Program-made: the position numbers and the translations under genes | Source of the DNA: Loripinus fragilis | Lineage: Eukaryota > Mollusca > Bivalvia > Lucinida > Lucinidae | Direction: 5' to 3' | Assembly: GCA_964019695.1 (NCBI GenBank) | Contig: CAXHUL010000243.1 | Coordinates: 1 to 64,000, forward strand | Length of the DNA: 64,000 nucleotides | Notes under the pieces: generated by a model | What the model was told of the DNA's origin: nothing | The model's database searches: none | Seen by the model: only the letters and a program-made list of their open reading frames with translations | Shown: positions 8,451 through 20,317 of the stretch, piece after piece | Numbering within the stretch: position 1 is the stretch's first letter | How the letters are laid out: every line of letters starts with the position of its first letter

Positions 8451-11400
8451 AGTTTTCATAGACGGTCTGTTAGTGTAGCTAGACTGTCTACTAGTGTAGC
8501 TACATTGTCTATTGATGTTCCTAGACTGTCCGTTAGTGAAGCTAGATTGTCTATCAATGTAGCTACACTGTCTATTAGTTTTCTAATACTGTCTGTTAGA
8601 GTAGCTACACTGTCTATTAGTGTTCATATACTGTCTGTTAGTGTAGCTGCACTGTCTATCAGTGTAGTTACACTGTCTAATAGTGTTCCTAGACTGTCTA
8701 TTAGTGTAGCTAGGTTGTCTATTAGTGTAGCTAAACTGTCTATTAGTGTTCATAGACTGTCTGTTAGTGTAGCTAGACTGTCTATTAATGTAGCTACACT
8801 GTCTTATAGTGTTCCTAGACTGTCTATTAGTGTAGCTAGATTGTCTATTAGTGTAGCTACACTGTCTTATAGTCTTCCTAGACTGTCTGTTAGCGTAACT
8901 AGATTGTTTATCAATGAAGCTACACTGTCTTTTTGTTTTCATAGACGGTCTATTAGAGAAGCTACACTGTCTATTAGTGTTATAGACTGTCTGTTAGTGT
9001 AGCTGGACTGTCTATTAATGTAGCTACACTGTCTTATAGTGTTCCTAGACTGTCTATTAGTGTATTTAGACTGTCTATTAGTGTAGCTACACTGTCTATT
9101 AGTGTTCATTGACTGTCTGTAAGTGTAGCTAGACTGTCTATTAGTGTAGCTACACTGTCTTATAGTGTTCCTAGACTGTCTATTAGTGTAGCTAGATTGT
9201 TTATTAGTGTAGCTACACTGTCTTATAGTGTTCCTAGACTGTCTACTAGTGTAGCTAGACTGTCTATTAGAGTAGCTACACTGTCTAATAGTGTTCCTAG
9301 ACTGTCTATCAGTGTAGCTAGATTGTCTATCAATATAGCTACACTGTCTATTAGTTTTCATAGACGGTCTGTTAGTGTAGCTAGATTGTCTACTAGTGTA
9401 GCTGCATTGTCTATTGATGTTCCTAGACTGTCCGTTAGTGAAGTTAGATTGTCTATCAATGTAGCTACACTGTCTATTAGTTTTCTAATACTGTTTGTTA
9501 GAGTAGCTATATTGTCTATTAGTGTTCATATACTGTCTGTTAGTGTAGCTGCACTGTCTATCAGTATAGTTACACTGTCTAATAGTGTTCCTAGACTGTC
9601 TATTAGTGTAGCTAGGTTGTCTATTAGTGTAGCTACACTGTCTAATAGTGTTCCTAGACTGTCTATTAGTGTAGCTACACTGTCTAAATATGTTCCTAGA
9701 CTGTCTACTAGTGTAGCTAGACTGTCTATTAGTGTAGCTACACTGTCTATTAGTGTTCACAGACTGTCCTTAGTGTAGCTAGACTGTCTATTAGTGTAGC
9801 TAGATTGTCTATTAGTGTAGCTACACTGTCTAATAGTGTTCCTAGACTGTCTACTAGTGTAGCTAGACTATCTATTAGAGTAGCTACACTGTCTAATAGT
9901 GTTCCTAGACTGTCTATTAGTGTAGCTACACAGTCTAATAGTGTTCCTAGACTGTCTGTTAGCGTAACTAGATTGTTTATCAATGAAGCTACACTGTCTA
10001 TTTGTTTTCATAGACGGTCTATTAGAGAAGCTACACGGTCTATTAGGGAAGCTACACTCTAATAGTGTTCCTAGACTGTCTGTTAGCGTAACTAGATTGT
10101 TAATCAATGAAGCTACACACTATTAGTTTTCATAGACGGTCTGTTAGTGTAGCTAGACTGTCTACTAGTGTAGCTACATTGTCTATTGATGTTCCTAGAC
10201 TGTCCGTTAGTGAAGCTAGATTGTCTATCAATGTAGCTACACTGTCTATTAGTTTTCTAATACTGTCTGTTAGAGTAGCTACACTGTCTATTAGTGTTCA
10301 TATACTGTCTGTTAGTGTAGCTGCACTGTCTATCAGTGTAGTTACACTGTCTAATATTGTTCCTAGACTGTCTATTAGTGTAGCTAGGTTGTCTATTAGT
10401 GTAGCTAAACTGTCTATTATTGTTCATAGACTGTCTGTTAGTGTAGCTAGACTGTCTATTAATGTAGCTACACTGTCTTATAGTGTTCCTAGACTGTCTA
10501 TTAGTGTAGCTAGATTGTCTATTAGTGTAGCTACACTGTCTTATAGTCTTCCTAGACTGTCTATTAGTGTAGCTAGACTGTCTATTAGTGTAGCTACACT
10601 GTCTATTAGTGTTCATAGACTGTCTGTTAGTGTAGCTAGACTGTCTATTAGTGTAGCTACACTGTCTAATAGTGTTCCTAGACTGTCAATTAGTGTAGCT
10701 AGATTGTCTATCAATATAGCTACACTGTCTATTAGTTTTCATAGACGGTCTGTTAGTGTAGGTAGACTGTCTACTAGTGTAGCTACATTGTCTATTGATG
10801 TTAATAGACTGTCCGTTAGTGAAGCCAGATTGTCTATCAATGTAGCTACACTGTCTATAAGTTTTCTTATACTGTCTGTTAGAGTAGCTACACTGTCTAT
10901 TAGTGTTCATATACTGTCTGTTAGTGTAGCTAGACTGTCTATCAGTGTAGCTACACTGTCAAATAGTGTTCCTAGACTGTCTTTTAGTGTAGCTAGATTG
11001 TTTATTAGTGTAGCTACACTGTCTAATAGTGTTCCTAGACTGTCTACTAGTGTAGCTAGATTGTCCATCAATATAGCTACACTGTCTATTAGTTTTCATA
11101 GACGGTCTGTTAGTGTAGGTAGACTGTCTACTAGTGTAGCTACATTGTCTATTGATGTTAATAGACTGTCCGTTAGTGAAGCCAGATTGTCTATCAATGT
11201 AGCTACATTGTTAATTAATTTTCTTATACTGTCTGTTCGAGTAGCTACACTGTCTATTAGTGTTCATAGACTGTCTGTTCGTGTAGCTAGACTGTCTATT
11301 AGTGTAGCTACACTGTCTAATAGTGTTCCTAGACTGTCTATTAGTGTAGCTAGATTGTCTATCAATATAGCTACACTGTCTATTAGTTTTCCTTTACTGT

Positions 11401-12300
11401 CTGTTAGTGTAGCTACACTGTCTACTAGTGTAGCTACACTGTCTAATAGTGTTCCTAGACTGTCTATTAGTGTAGCTAGACTGTCTACTTGTGTAGCTAC
11501 ACTGTCTTATAGTGTTCCTAGACTGTCTATTAGTGTAGCTAAACTGTCTATTAGTGTAGCTACACTGTCTAATAGTGTTCCTACACTGTCTATTAGTGTA
11601 GCTAGACTTCTATTAGAGTAGCTACACTGTCTAATAGTGTTCCTAGACTGTCTGTTAGCGTAACTATATTGTTTATCAATGTAGCTACACTGTGTATTTG
11701 TTTTCATAGACGGTCTATTAGAGAAGCTACACTGTCTATTAGTGTTCATAAACTGTCTGGTAGTGTAGCTAGACTGTCTATTAATGTAGCTACACTGTCT
11801 TATAGTGTTCCTAGACTGTCTATTAACGTAGCTGGATTGTCTATTAGTGTAGCTACACTGTCTTATAGTGTTCCTAGACTGTCTATTAGTATAGCTAGAC
11901 TGTCTATTAGTGTAGCTACACTGTCTATTATTGTTCAGAGACTGTCCTTAGTGTAGCTAGACTGTCTATTAGTGTAGCGACACTGTCTTACAGAGTTCCT
12001 AGACTGTCTATTAGTGTAGCTAGATTGTCTATTAGTGTAGCTACACTGTCTAATAGTGTTCCTAGACTGTCTACTAGTGTAGCTAGACTGTCTATTAGAG
12101 TAGCTACACTGTCTAATAGTGTTCCTAGACTGTCTATTAGTGTAGCTACACAGTTTAATAGTGTTCCTAGACTGTCTGTTAGCGTAACTAGATTGTTTAT
12201 CAATGTAGCTACACTGTCTATTATTTTTCTTATACTGTCTGTTAGAGTAGCTACACTGTCTATTAGTGTTCATATACTGTCTGTTAGTGTAGCTAGACTG

Positions 12301-13848
12301 TCAATCAGTGTAGATACACTGTCTAATAGTGTTCCTACACTGTCTATTAGTGTAGCTAGGTTGTCTATTAGTGTAGCTACACTGTCTAATAGTGTTCCTA
12401 GATTGTCTATTAGTGTAGCTACATTGTCTAATAGTGTTCCTAGACTGTCTACTAGTGTAGCTAGACTGTCTATCAGTGTAGCTACACTGTCTAATAGTGT
12501 TCCTAGACTGTCTATTAGTGTAGCTAGACTGTCTATTAGAGTAGCTACACTGTCTAATAGTGTTCCTAGACTGTCTATTAGTGTAGCTACACTGTCTAAT
12601 AAGGTTCCTAGACTGTCTGTTAGCGTAACTAGATTGTTTATCAATGTAGCTACACTGTCTATTTGTTTTCATAGACGGTCTATTAGAGAAGCTACACTGT
12701 CTACTAGTGTTCATAGACCGTCTGTTAGTGTAGCTACACTGTCTATTAATGTAGCTACACTGTCTTATAGTGTTCCTAGACTGTCTTTTAGTGTAGCTAG
12801 ATTGTCTATTAGTGTAGCTACACTGTCTTATAGTGTTCCTAGACTGTCTATTAGTGTAGCTAGACAGTCTATTAGTGTAGCTACACTGTCTAATAGTTTT
12901 CCTAGACTGTCTATTAGTGTTGCTAGATTGTCTATTAGTGTAGCTACACTGTCTAATAGTGTTCCTAGACTGTCTTATAGTGTTCCTAGACTGTCTATTA
13001 GTGTAGCTAGATTGTATATTAGTGCAGCTACACTGTCTTATAGTGTTCCTAGACTGTCTATTAGTGTAGCTAGACTGTCTATTAGTGTAGCAACACTTTC
13101 TTTTAGTGTTCATAGACTGTCTGTTAGTGTAGCTAGACTGTCTATTAGTGTAGCTACACTGTCTAATAGTGTTCCTAGACTGTCTATTAGTGTAGCTAGG
13201 TTGTCTATTAGTGTAGCTACACTGTCTAATAGTGTTCCTAGACTGTCTATTAGTGTAGCTACATTGTCTGATAGTGTTCCTACACTGTCTACTAGTGTAG
13301 CTAGACTGTCTATTAGTGTAGCTACACTGTCTAATAGTGTTCCTAGACTGTATATTAGTGTAGCTAGATTGTGTATCAATATAGCTACACTGTCTGTTAG
13401 TTTTCATAGACGGTCTGTTAGTGTAGCTAGACTGTCTACTAGTGTAGCTACATTGTCTATTGATGTTCTTAAACTGTCTATTAGTGTAGCTAGATTGTCT
13501 ATCAATATAGGTACACTGTCTATTAGTTTTCCTATACTGTCTCTTAGTGTAGCTAGACTGTCTACTAGTGTAGCTACATTGCCTATTAGTGTTCCTAGAC
13601 TGTCTATTAGTGTAGCTAGACTGTCTATTAGAGTAGCTAGATTGTCTATCAATATAGCTACACTGTCTATTAGTTTTCCTATACTGTATGTAAGTGTAGC
13701 TAGACTGTCTACTAGTGTAGTTACATTGTCTATTGATGTTCCTAGACTGTCCGTTAGTGTAGCTAGATTGTCTATCAATGTAGCTACACTGTCTATAAGT
13801 TTTCTTATACTGTCTGTTAGAGTAGCTACACTGTCTATTTGTTTTCAT
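12301..13848 (-). other. Longest - open frame class (515 codons), not called as a gene
   Basis: The minus strand reads heptads NRQSSYT/NRQCSYT, low-complexity and polar, with lysine-rich variants where TTTTC monomers occur. An equally long frame exists at 58670-60217. The second minus frame gives IDSLATL heptads over the same DNA. Its first methionine is the complement of CAT in an H monomer (TTTTCAT), so starts simply mark H monomers. The 58670-60217 frame switches from NRQ to IDSLATL type at the 58771 deletion, as expected from a frameshift between two open phases rather than from a gene. Confidence 0.8.
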
Positions 13849-15511
13849 CGACGGTCTATTAGTTAGCTACACTGTCTATTACAGTTCATAGACTGTCTGT
13901 TAGTGTAGCTAGACTGTCTATTAGTGTAGCTACACTGTCTAATCGTGTTCCTAGACTGTCTATTAGTGTAGCTAGACTGTCTACTAGTGTAGCTACATTG
14001 TCTAATAGTGTTCCTAGACTGTCTATTAGTGTAGCTAGACTGTCTATGAGTGTAGCTACACTGTATAATAGTGTTCCTAGACTGCCTATTAGTGTAGCTA
14101 GACTGTCTACTAGTGTAGCTACACTGTCTTATAGTGTTCCTAGACTGTCTATTAGTGTAGCTAGACTGTCTATTAGTGTAGCTACACTGTCTTATAGTGT
14201 TCCTAGACTGTCTATTAGTGTAGCTAGACTGTCTATTAGTGTAGCTACACTGTCTAATAGTGTTCCTAGACTGTCTGTTAGAGTAACTAGATTGTTTATC
14301 AATGTAGCTACACTGTCTATTTGTTTTCATAGACGGTCTATTAGAGAAGCTACACTGTCTATTAGTGTTCATAAACTGTCTGGTAGTGTAGCTAGACTGT
14401 CTATTAATGTAGCTACACTGTCTTATAGTGTTCCTAGACTGTCTATTAACGAAGCTGGATTGTCTATTAGTGTAGCTTCACTGTCTTATAGTGTTCCTAG
14501 ACTGTCTATTAGTGTAGCTAGACTGTCTATTAGTGTAGCTACACTGTCTATTATTGTTCAGAGACTGTCCTTAGTGTAGCTAGACTGTCTATTAGTGTAG
14601 CGACACTGTCTTACAGAGTTCCTAGACTGTCTATTAGTGTAGCTAGATTGTCTATTAGTGTAGCTACACTGTCTAATAGTGTTCCTAGACTGTCTACTAG
14701 TGTAGCTAGACTGTCTATTAGAGTAGCTACACTGTCTAATAGTGTTCCTAGACTGTCTATTAGTGTAGCTACACAGTCTAATAGTGTTCCTAGACTGTCT
14801 GTTAGTGTAGCTAGATTGTGTATCAATATAGCTACACTGTCTATTAGTTTTCATAGACGGTCTGTTAGTGTAGCTAGACTGTCTACTAGTGTAGCTACAT
14901 TGTCTATTGATGTTCCTAGACTGTCCGCTAGTGTAGCTAGATTGTCTATCAATGTAGCTACACTGTCTTTTAATTTTCTTATACTGTCTGTTAGAGTAGC
15001 TACACTGTCTATTAGTGTTCATATACTGTCTGTTCGTGTAGCTAGACTGTCTCTTAGTGTAGCTACACTGTCTAATAGTGTTCCTAGACTGTCTATTAGT
15101 GTATCTAGATTGTCTATCAATATAGCTACACTGTCTATTAGTTTTCCTATACTGTCTGTTAGTGTAGCTAGACTGTCTACAAGTGTAACTACACTGTCTA
15201 TTAGAGTGCATAGACTGTCTGTTAGTGTAGCTAGACTGTCTATTAGTGTAGCTACACTGTCTAATAGTGTTCCTAGACTGTCTATTAGTGTAGCTAGACT
15301 GTCTACTAGTGTAGCTACACTGTCTTATAGTGTTCCTAGACTGTCTATTAGTGTAGCTAGACTGTCTATTAGTGTAGCTACACTGTCTAATAGTGTTCCT
15401 AGACTGTCTGTTAGCGTAACTAGATTGTTTATCAATGTAGCTACACTGTGTATTTGTTTTCATAGACGGTCTATTAGAGAAGCTACACTGTCTATTAGTG
15501 TTCATAAACTG

Positions 15512-15531
15512 TCTGGTAGTCTATTAGTGTA
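15512..15531 (+). other. Off-register deletion junction
   Basis: At 15520/15521 GTCTGGTAGT is joined to CTATTAGTGT. Compared with the paralogous 14388-14526, 139 bp are missing. This is not a multiple of 21 (6 x 21 + 13), so the monomer phase jumps by 8 bases, as the block 5 length confirms. Nearly all other length changes in the window are whole monomers or 1-2 bp, which suggests end joining rather than homologous exchange here. Confidence 0.85.
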
Positions 15532-16235
15532 GCTACACTGTCTATTATTGTTCAGAGACTGTCCTTAGTGTAGCTAGACTGTCTATTAGTGTAGCGACAC
15601 TGTCTTACAGAGTTCCTAGACTGTCTATTAGTGTAGCTAGATTGACTATTAGTGTATTTACACTGTCTAATAGTGTTCCTAGACTGTCTACTAGTGTAGC
15701 TAGACTGTCTATTAGAGTAGCTACACTGTCTAATAGTGTTCCTAGACTGTCTATTAGTGTAGCTACACAGTCTAATAGTGTTCCTAGACTGTCTGTTAGC
15801 GTAACTAGATTGTTTATCAATGTAGCTACACTGTCTATTATTTTTCTTATACTGTCTGTTAGAGTAGCTACACTGTCTATTAGTGTTCATATACTGTCTG
15901 TTAGTGTAGCTAGACTGTCTATCAGTGTAGATACACTGTCTAATAGTGTTCCTAGACTTTCTATTAGTGTAGCTAGGTTGTCTATTAGTGTAGCTACACT
16001 GTCTAATAGTGTTCCTAGATTGTCTATTAGTGTAGCTACATTGTCTAATAGTGTTCCTAGACTGTCTACTAGTGTAGCTAGACTGTCTATTAGTGTAGCT
16101 ACACTGTCTAATAGTGTTCCTAGACTGTCTATTAGTGTTGCTAGACTGTCTATTAGAGTAGCTACACTGTCTAATAGTGTTCCTAGACTGTCTATTAGTG
16201 TAGCTACACTGTCTAATAAGGTTCCTAGACTGTCT

Positions 16236-16320
16236 GTTAGCGTAACTAGATTGTTTATCAATGTAGCTACACTGTCTATTTGTTTTCATAGACGGTCTAT
16301 TAGAGAAGCTACACTGTCTA
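16236..16320 (+). repeat. Recurrent GTTAGCGTAAC cassette (representative)
   Basis: About four monomers long: CTGTCTGTTAGCGTAACTAG, GATTGTTTATCAATG, CTGTCTATTTGTTTTC and CATAGACGGTCTATTAG, usually followed by AGAAGCTACACTG. I located close to fifty copies, for example at 612, 1052, 5047, 8284, 12178, 20518, 30588, 36547, 41021, 48279, 56277 and 62426. It is the second most conserved cassette after the terminal one, and one of the few places with a CpG. A GTTAGAGTAAC variant occurs at about 14277 and TTTTAGCGTA variants at about 28785 and 51746. Confidence 0.88.
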
Positions 16321-17420
16321 CTAGTGTTCATAGACCGTCTGTTAGTGTAGCTACACTGTCTATTAATGTAGCTACACTGTCTTATAGTGTTCCTAGACTG
16401 TCTTTTAGTGTAGCTAGATTGTCTATTAGTGTAGCTACACTGTCTTATAGTGTTCCTAGACTGTCTATTAGTGTAGCTAGACAGTCTATTAGTGTAGCTA
16501 CACTGTCTAATAGTGTTCCTAGACTGTCTTTTAGTGTAGCTAGATTGTCTATTAGTGTAGCTACACTGTCTAATAGTGTTCCTAGACTGTCTTATAGTGT
16601 TCCTAGACTGTCTATTAGTGTAGCTAGATTGTATATTAGTGCAGCTACACTGTCTTTTAGTGTTCATAGACTGTCTGTTAGTGTAGCTAGACTGTCTATT
16701 AGTGTAGCTACACTGTCTAATAGTGTTCCTAGACTGTCTATTAGTGTAGCTAGGTTGTCTATTAGTGTAGCTACACTGTCTAATAGTGTTCCTAGACTGT
16801 CTATTAGTGTAGCTACATTGTCTGATAGTGTTCCTACACTGTCTACTAGTGTAGCTAGACTGTCTATTAGTGTAGCTACACTGTCTAATAGTGTTCCTAG
16901 ACTGTCTATTAGTGTAGCTAGATTGTGTATCAATATAGCTACACTGTCTGTTAGTTTTTCTAGACGGTCTGTTAGTGTAGCTAGACTGTCTACTAGTGTA
17001 GCTACATTGTCTATTGATGTTCCTAGACTGTCTATTAGTGTAGCTAGATTGTCTATCAATATAGGTACACTGTCTATTAGTTTTCCTATACTGTCTCTTA
17101 GTGTAGCTAGACTGTCTACTAGTGTAGCTACATTGCCTATTAGTGTTCCTAGACTGTCTATTAGTGTAGCTAGACTGTCTATTAGAGTAGCTAGATTGTC
17201 TATCAATATAGCTACACTGTCTATTAGTTTTCCTATACTGTATGTAAGTGTAGCTAGAATGTCTACTAGTGTAGTTACATTGTCTATTGATTTTCCCAGA
17301 CTGTCCGTTAGTGTAGCTAGATTGTCTATCAATGTAGCTACACTGTCTATAAGTTTTCTTTTACTGTCTGTTAGAGTAGCTACACTGTCTATTTGTTTTC
17401 ATCGACGGTCTATTAGTTAG

Positions 17421-20317
17421 CTACACTGTCTATTACAGTTCATAGACTGTCTGTTAGTGTAGCTAGACTGTCTATTAGTGTAGCTACACTGTCTAATCGT
17501 GTTCCTAGACTGTCTATTAGTGTAGCTAGACTGTCTACTAGTGTAGCTACACTGTCTAATAGTGTTCCTAGACTGTCTATTAGTGTAGCTACACTGTCTA
17601 TGAGTGTAGCTACACTGTATAATAGTGTTCCTAGACTGCCTATTAGTGTAGCTAGACTGTCTACTAGTGTAGCTACACTGTCTTATAGTGTTCCTAGACT
17701 GTCTATTAGTGTAGCTAGACTGTCTATTAGTGTAGCCACACTGTCTTATAGTGTTCCTAGACTGTGTATTAGTGTAGCTAGACTGTCTATTAGTGTAGCT
17801 ACACTGTCTAATAGTGTTCCTAGACTGTCTGTTAGCGTAACTAGATTGTTTATCAATGTAGCTACACTGTCTATTTGTTTTCATATACGGTCTATTAGAG
17901 AAGCTACACTGTCTATTAGTGTTCATAGACTGTCTGTTAGTGTAGCTACACTGTCTATTAATGTAGCTACAATGTCTTATAGTGTTCCTAGACTGTCTAT
18001 TACTGTAGCTAGATTGTCTATTAGTGTAGCTAGACTGTCTTATAGTGTTCCTAGACTGTCTATTAGTGTAGCTAGACTGTCTATTAGTGTAGCTACACTG
18101 TCTATTAATGTTCATAGACTGTCTGTTAGTGTAGCTAGACTGTCTATTAGTGTAGCTACACTGTCTTATAGTGTTCCTAGACTGTCTATTAGTGGTGCTA
18201 GATTGTCTATTAGTGTAGCTACACTGTCTAATAGTGTTCCTAGACTGTCTTATAGTGTAGCTAGACTGTCTATTAGAGTAGTTACACCGTCTTATAGTGT
18301 CCCTAGACTGTCTGTTAGTGTAGCTAGATTGTCAATCAATATAGCTACACTGTCTATTAGTTTTTATAGACGGTCTGTTAGTGTAGCTAGACTGTCTACT
18401 AGTGTAGCTACATTGTCTATTGATGTTCCTAGACTGTCCGTTAGTGAAGCTAGATTGTCTATCAATATAGCTACACTGTCTATTATTTTTCTTATACTGT
18501 CTGTTAGAGTAGCTACTCTGTCTATTAGTGTTCATATACTGTCTGTTAGTGTTCATAGACTGTCTATCAGTGTAGATACACTGTCTAATAGTGTTCCTAG
18601 ACTGTCTATTAGTGTAGCTAGGTTGTCTATTAGTGTAGCTACACTGTCTAATAGTGTTCCTAGACTGTCTATTAGTGTAGGTGCATTGTCTAATAGTGTT
18701 CCTAGACTGTCTACTAGTGTAGCTAGACTGTCTATTAGTGTAGCTACACTGTCTAATAGTGTTCCTAGACTGTCTATTAGTGTAGCTAGACTGTCTATTA
18801 GAGTAGCTACACTGTCTAATAGTGTTCCTAGACTGTCTATTAGTGTAGCTACACTGTCTAATAAGGTTCCTAGACTGTCTGTTAGCGTAACTAGATTGTT
18901 TATCAATGTAGCTACACTGTCTATTTGTTTTCATAGACGGTCTATTAGAGAAGCTACACTGTCTATTAGTGTTCTTAGACTGTCTGTTAATGTAGCTACA
19001 CTGTCTATTAATGTAGCTACACTGTCTTATAGTGTTCCTAGACTGTCTTTTAGTGTAGCTAGATTGTCTATTAGTGTAGCTACACTGTCTTATAGTGTTC
19101 CTAGACTGTCTATTAGTGTAGCTAGACTGTCTATTAGTGTAGCTACACTGTCTATTAGTGTTGCTAGACTGTCTATTAGAGTAGCTACACTGTCTAATAG
19201 TGTTCCTAGACTGTCTATTAGTGTAGCTACACTGTCTAATAAGGTTCCTAGACTGTCTGTTAGCGTAACTAGATTGTTTATCAATGTAGCTACACTGTCT
19301 ATTTGTTTTCATAGACGGTCTATTAGAGAAGCTACACTGTCTACTAGTGTTCATAGACCGTCTGTTAGTGTAGCTACACTGTCTATTAATGTAGCTACAC
19401 TGTCTTATAGTGTTCCTAGACTGTCTTTTAGTGTAGCTAGATTGTCTATTAGTGTAGCTACACTGTCTTATAGTGTTCCTAGACTGTCTATTAGTGTAGC
19501 TAGACAGTCTATTAGTGTAGCTACACTGTCTAATAGTGTTCCTAGACTGTCTTTTAGTGTAGCTAGATTGTCTATTAGTGTAGCTACACTGTCTAATAGT
19601 GTTCCTAGACTGTCTTATAGTGTTCCTAGACTGTCTATTAGTGTAGCTAGATTGTATATTAGTGCAGCTACACTGTCTTTTAGTGTTCATAGACTGTCTG
19701 TTAGTGTAGCTAGACTGTCTATTAGTGTAGCTACACTGTCTAATAGTGTTCCTAGACTGTCTATTAGTGTAGCTACACAGTTTAATAGTGTTCCTAGACT
19801 GTCTGTTAGCGTAACTAGATTGTTTATCAATGTAGCTACACTATCTTTTAATTTTCTTATACTGTCTGTTAGAGTAGCAACACTGTCTATTAGTGTTCAT
19901 ATACAGTCTAATAGTGTTCCAAGACTGTCTATTAGTGTAGCTAGATTGTCTACCAATATAGGTACACTGTCTATTAGTTTTCCTATACTGTCTCTTAGTG
20001 TAGCTAGACTGTCTACTAGTGTAGCTACATGGCCTATTAGTGTTCCTAGACTGTCTATTAGTGTAGCTAGACTGTCGATTAGAGTAGCTAGATTGTCTAT
20101 CAATATAGCTACACTGTCTATTAGTTTTCCTATACTGTATGTAAGTGTAGCTATACTGTCTACTAGTGTAGTTACATTGTCTATTGATGTTCCTAGACTG
20201 TCCGTTAGTGTAGCTAGATTGTCTATCAATGTAGCTACACTGTCTATAAGTTTTCTTATACTGTCTGTTAGAGTAGCTACACTGTCTATTTGTTTTCATC
20301 GACGGTCTATTAGTTAG
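17421..20317 (+). repeat. HOR block 6, 2897 bp (138 x 21 - 1)
   Basis: The only register change I need is the terminal one-base loss. It therefore holds the longest uninterrupted + frame of the window (17600-20317). The interval 19.1-19.77 kb repeats 16.1-16.75 kb at offset 3023. The first few hundred bases match the starts of blocks 5, 7 and 15, including the rare CTATGAGTG and CTGTATAATAG monomers. Confidence 0.85.
17600..20317 (+). other. Longest + open frame of the satellite (905 codons), not called as a gene
   Basis: The frame reads AGT GTA GCT AGA CTG TCT ATT, a heptapeptide SVARLSI alternating with SVATLSx and SVPRLSx. It is long only because block 6 has no register change until its terminal cassette. 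It starts in the middle of the repeat with no upstream signal and ends at the same TAG as the other blocks. Valine and leucine recur at a/d-like 3-4 spacing. No signal peptide or non-repeat domain is present, and the two minus frames across it are also largely open. A coding role cannot be excluded without RNA or protein data but is unlikely. Confidence 0.8.

Larger units (their letters stand above)
7201..10548 (+). repeat. Tandem segmental duplication, 1674 bp, two adjacent copies
   Basis: Copy 1 is 7201-8874 and copy 2 is 8875-10548. The left edges fall at TTCCTAGACTGTCTGTTAGC. Just upstream, AGTG at 7200 faces AGTC at 8874. The offset is 80 x 21 - 6, from -1 (GTGTTATAG), -1 (GTCCTTAG), -2 (ACACTCTAATAG) and -2 (ACACACTATTAG), all in both copies. 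I noticed only a handful of base differences, for example CTATAAG/CTATTAG near 7803 and 9477, and TTGTTTATC/TTGTTAATC near 8427 and 10101. It is one of the most recent events in the window. Confidence 0.95.
4721..13866 (+). repeat. HOR block 4, 9146 bp, longest marker-free stretch
   Basis: No CTATTAGTTAG cassette occurs for 9.1 kb. Other indels take its place: +1 at 5104, +3 at about 5371 and 6109 (GTCGCCGCTAC), -1 at 6708, -1 at 7046, two sets of -6 in the tandem copies 7201-8874 and 8875-10548, -1 at 11608 and -1 at 11947. With the terminal -1 the net is -10. The block is 436 x 21 - 10, so the list accounts for the length exactly. It holds two recent tandem duplications, listed separately. 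Confidence 0.85.
13867..17420 (+). repeat. HOR block 5, 3554 bp
   Basis: Begins with the ACAGTTCATAGACTG form of the post-cassette monomer. It contains GTCCTTAG one-base losses at about 14571 and 15562 and an off-register deletion junction at 15520/15521. Net indels of +5 relative to 169 monomers match the length. Its distal part (15.54-17.4 kb) is a copy of 11.93-13.87 kb. Confidence 0.85.
11925..17924 (+). repeat. Duplicated ~2.4 kb segment, offset 3617 then 3554 bp
   Basis: About 11925-14370 is repeated at about 15542-17924. The offset changes by exactly 63 bp near 13030/16640, where the left copy has one additional T-P-A trimer after the GTGCAGCTACACTG monomer. Shared rare features include CTATTATTGTTCAGAG, CTAATAAGGTTCC, CATAGACCGTC, CTATGAGTG and CTGTATAATAG. 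The left end of the segment is also present at 14.55-14.83 kb (offset 2623). Confidence 0.88.

Noticed and set aside
12301..13848. Minus-strand NRQ-rich frames as prion-like or low-complexity proteins
   Set aside because: The apparent starts are simply CAT in H monomers. The composition follows directly from the complement of the monomer, and the frame switches type at indels.
17600..20317. Long + open reading frames as genes for a giant heptad-repeat protein
   Set aside because: Frames end at the same indel in each block, start inside the repeat (mostly at TTG), have two competing open frames on the other strand, and carry mostly nonsynonymous variation. No non-repeat domain is attached.
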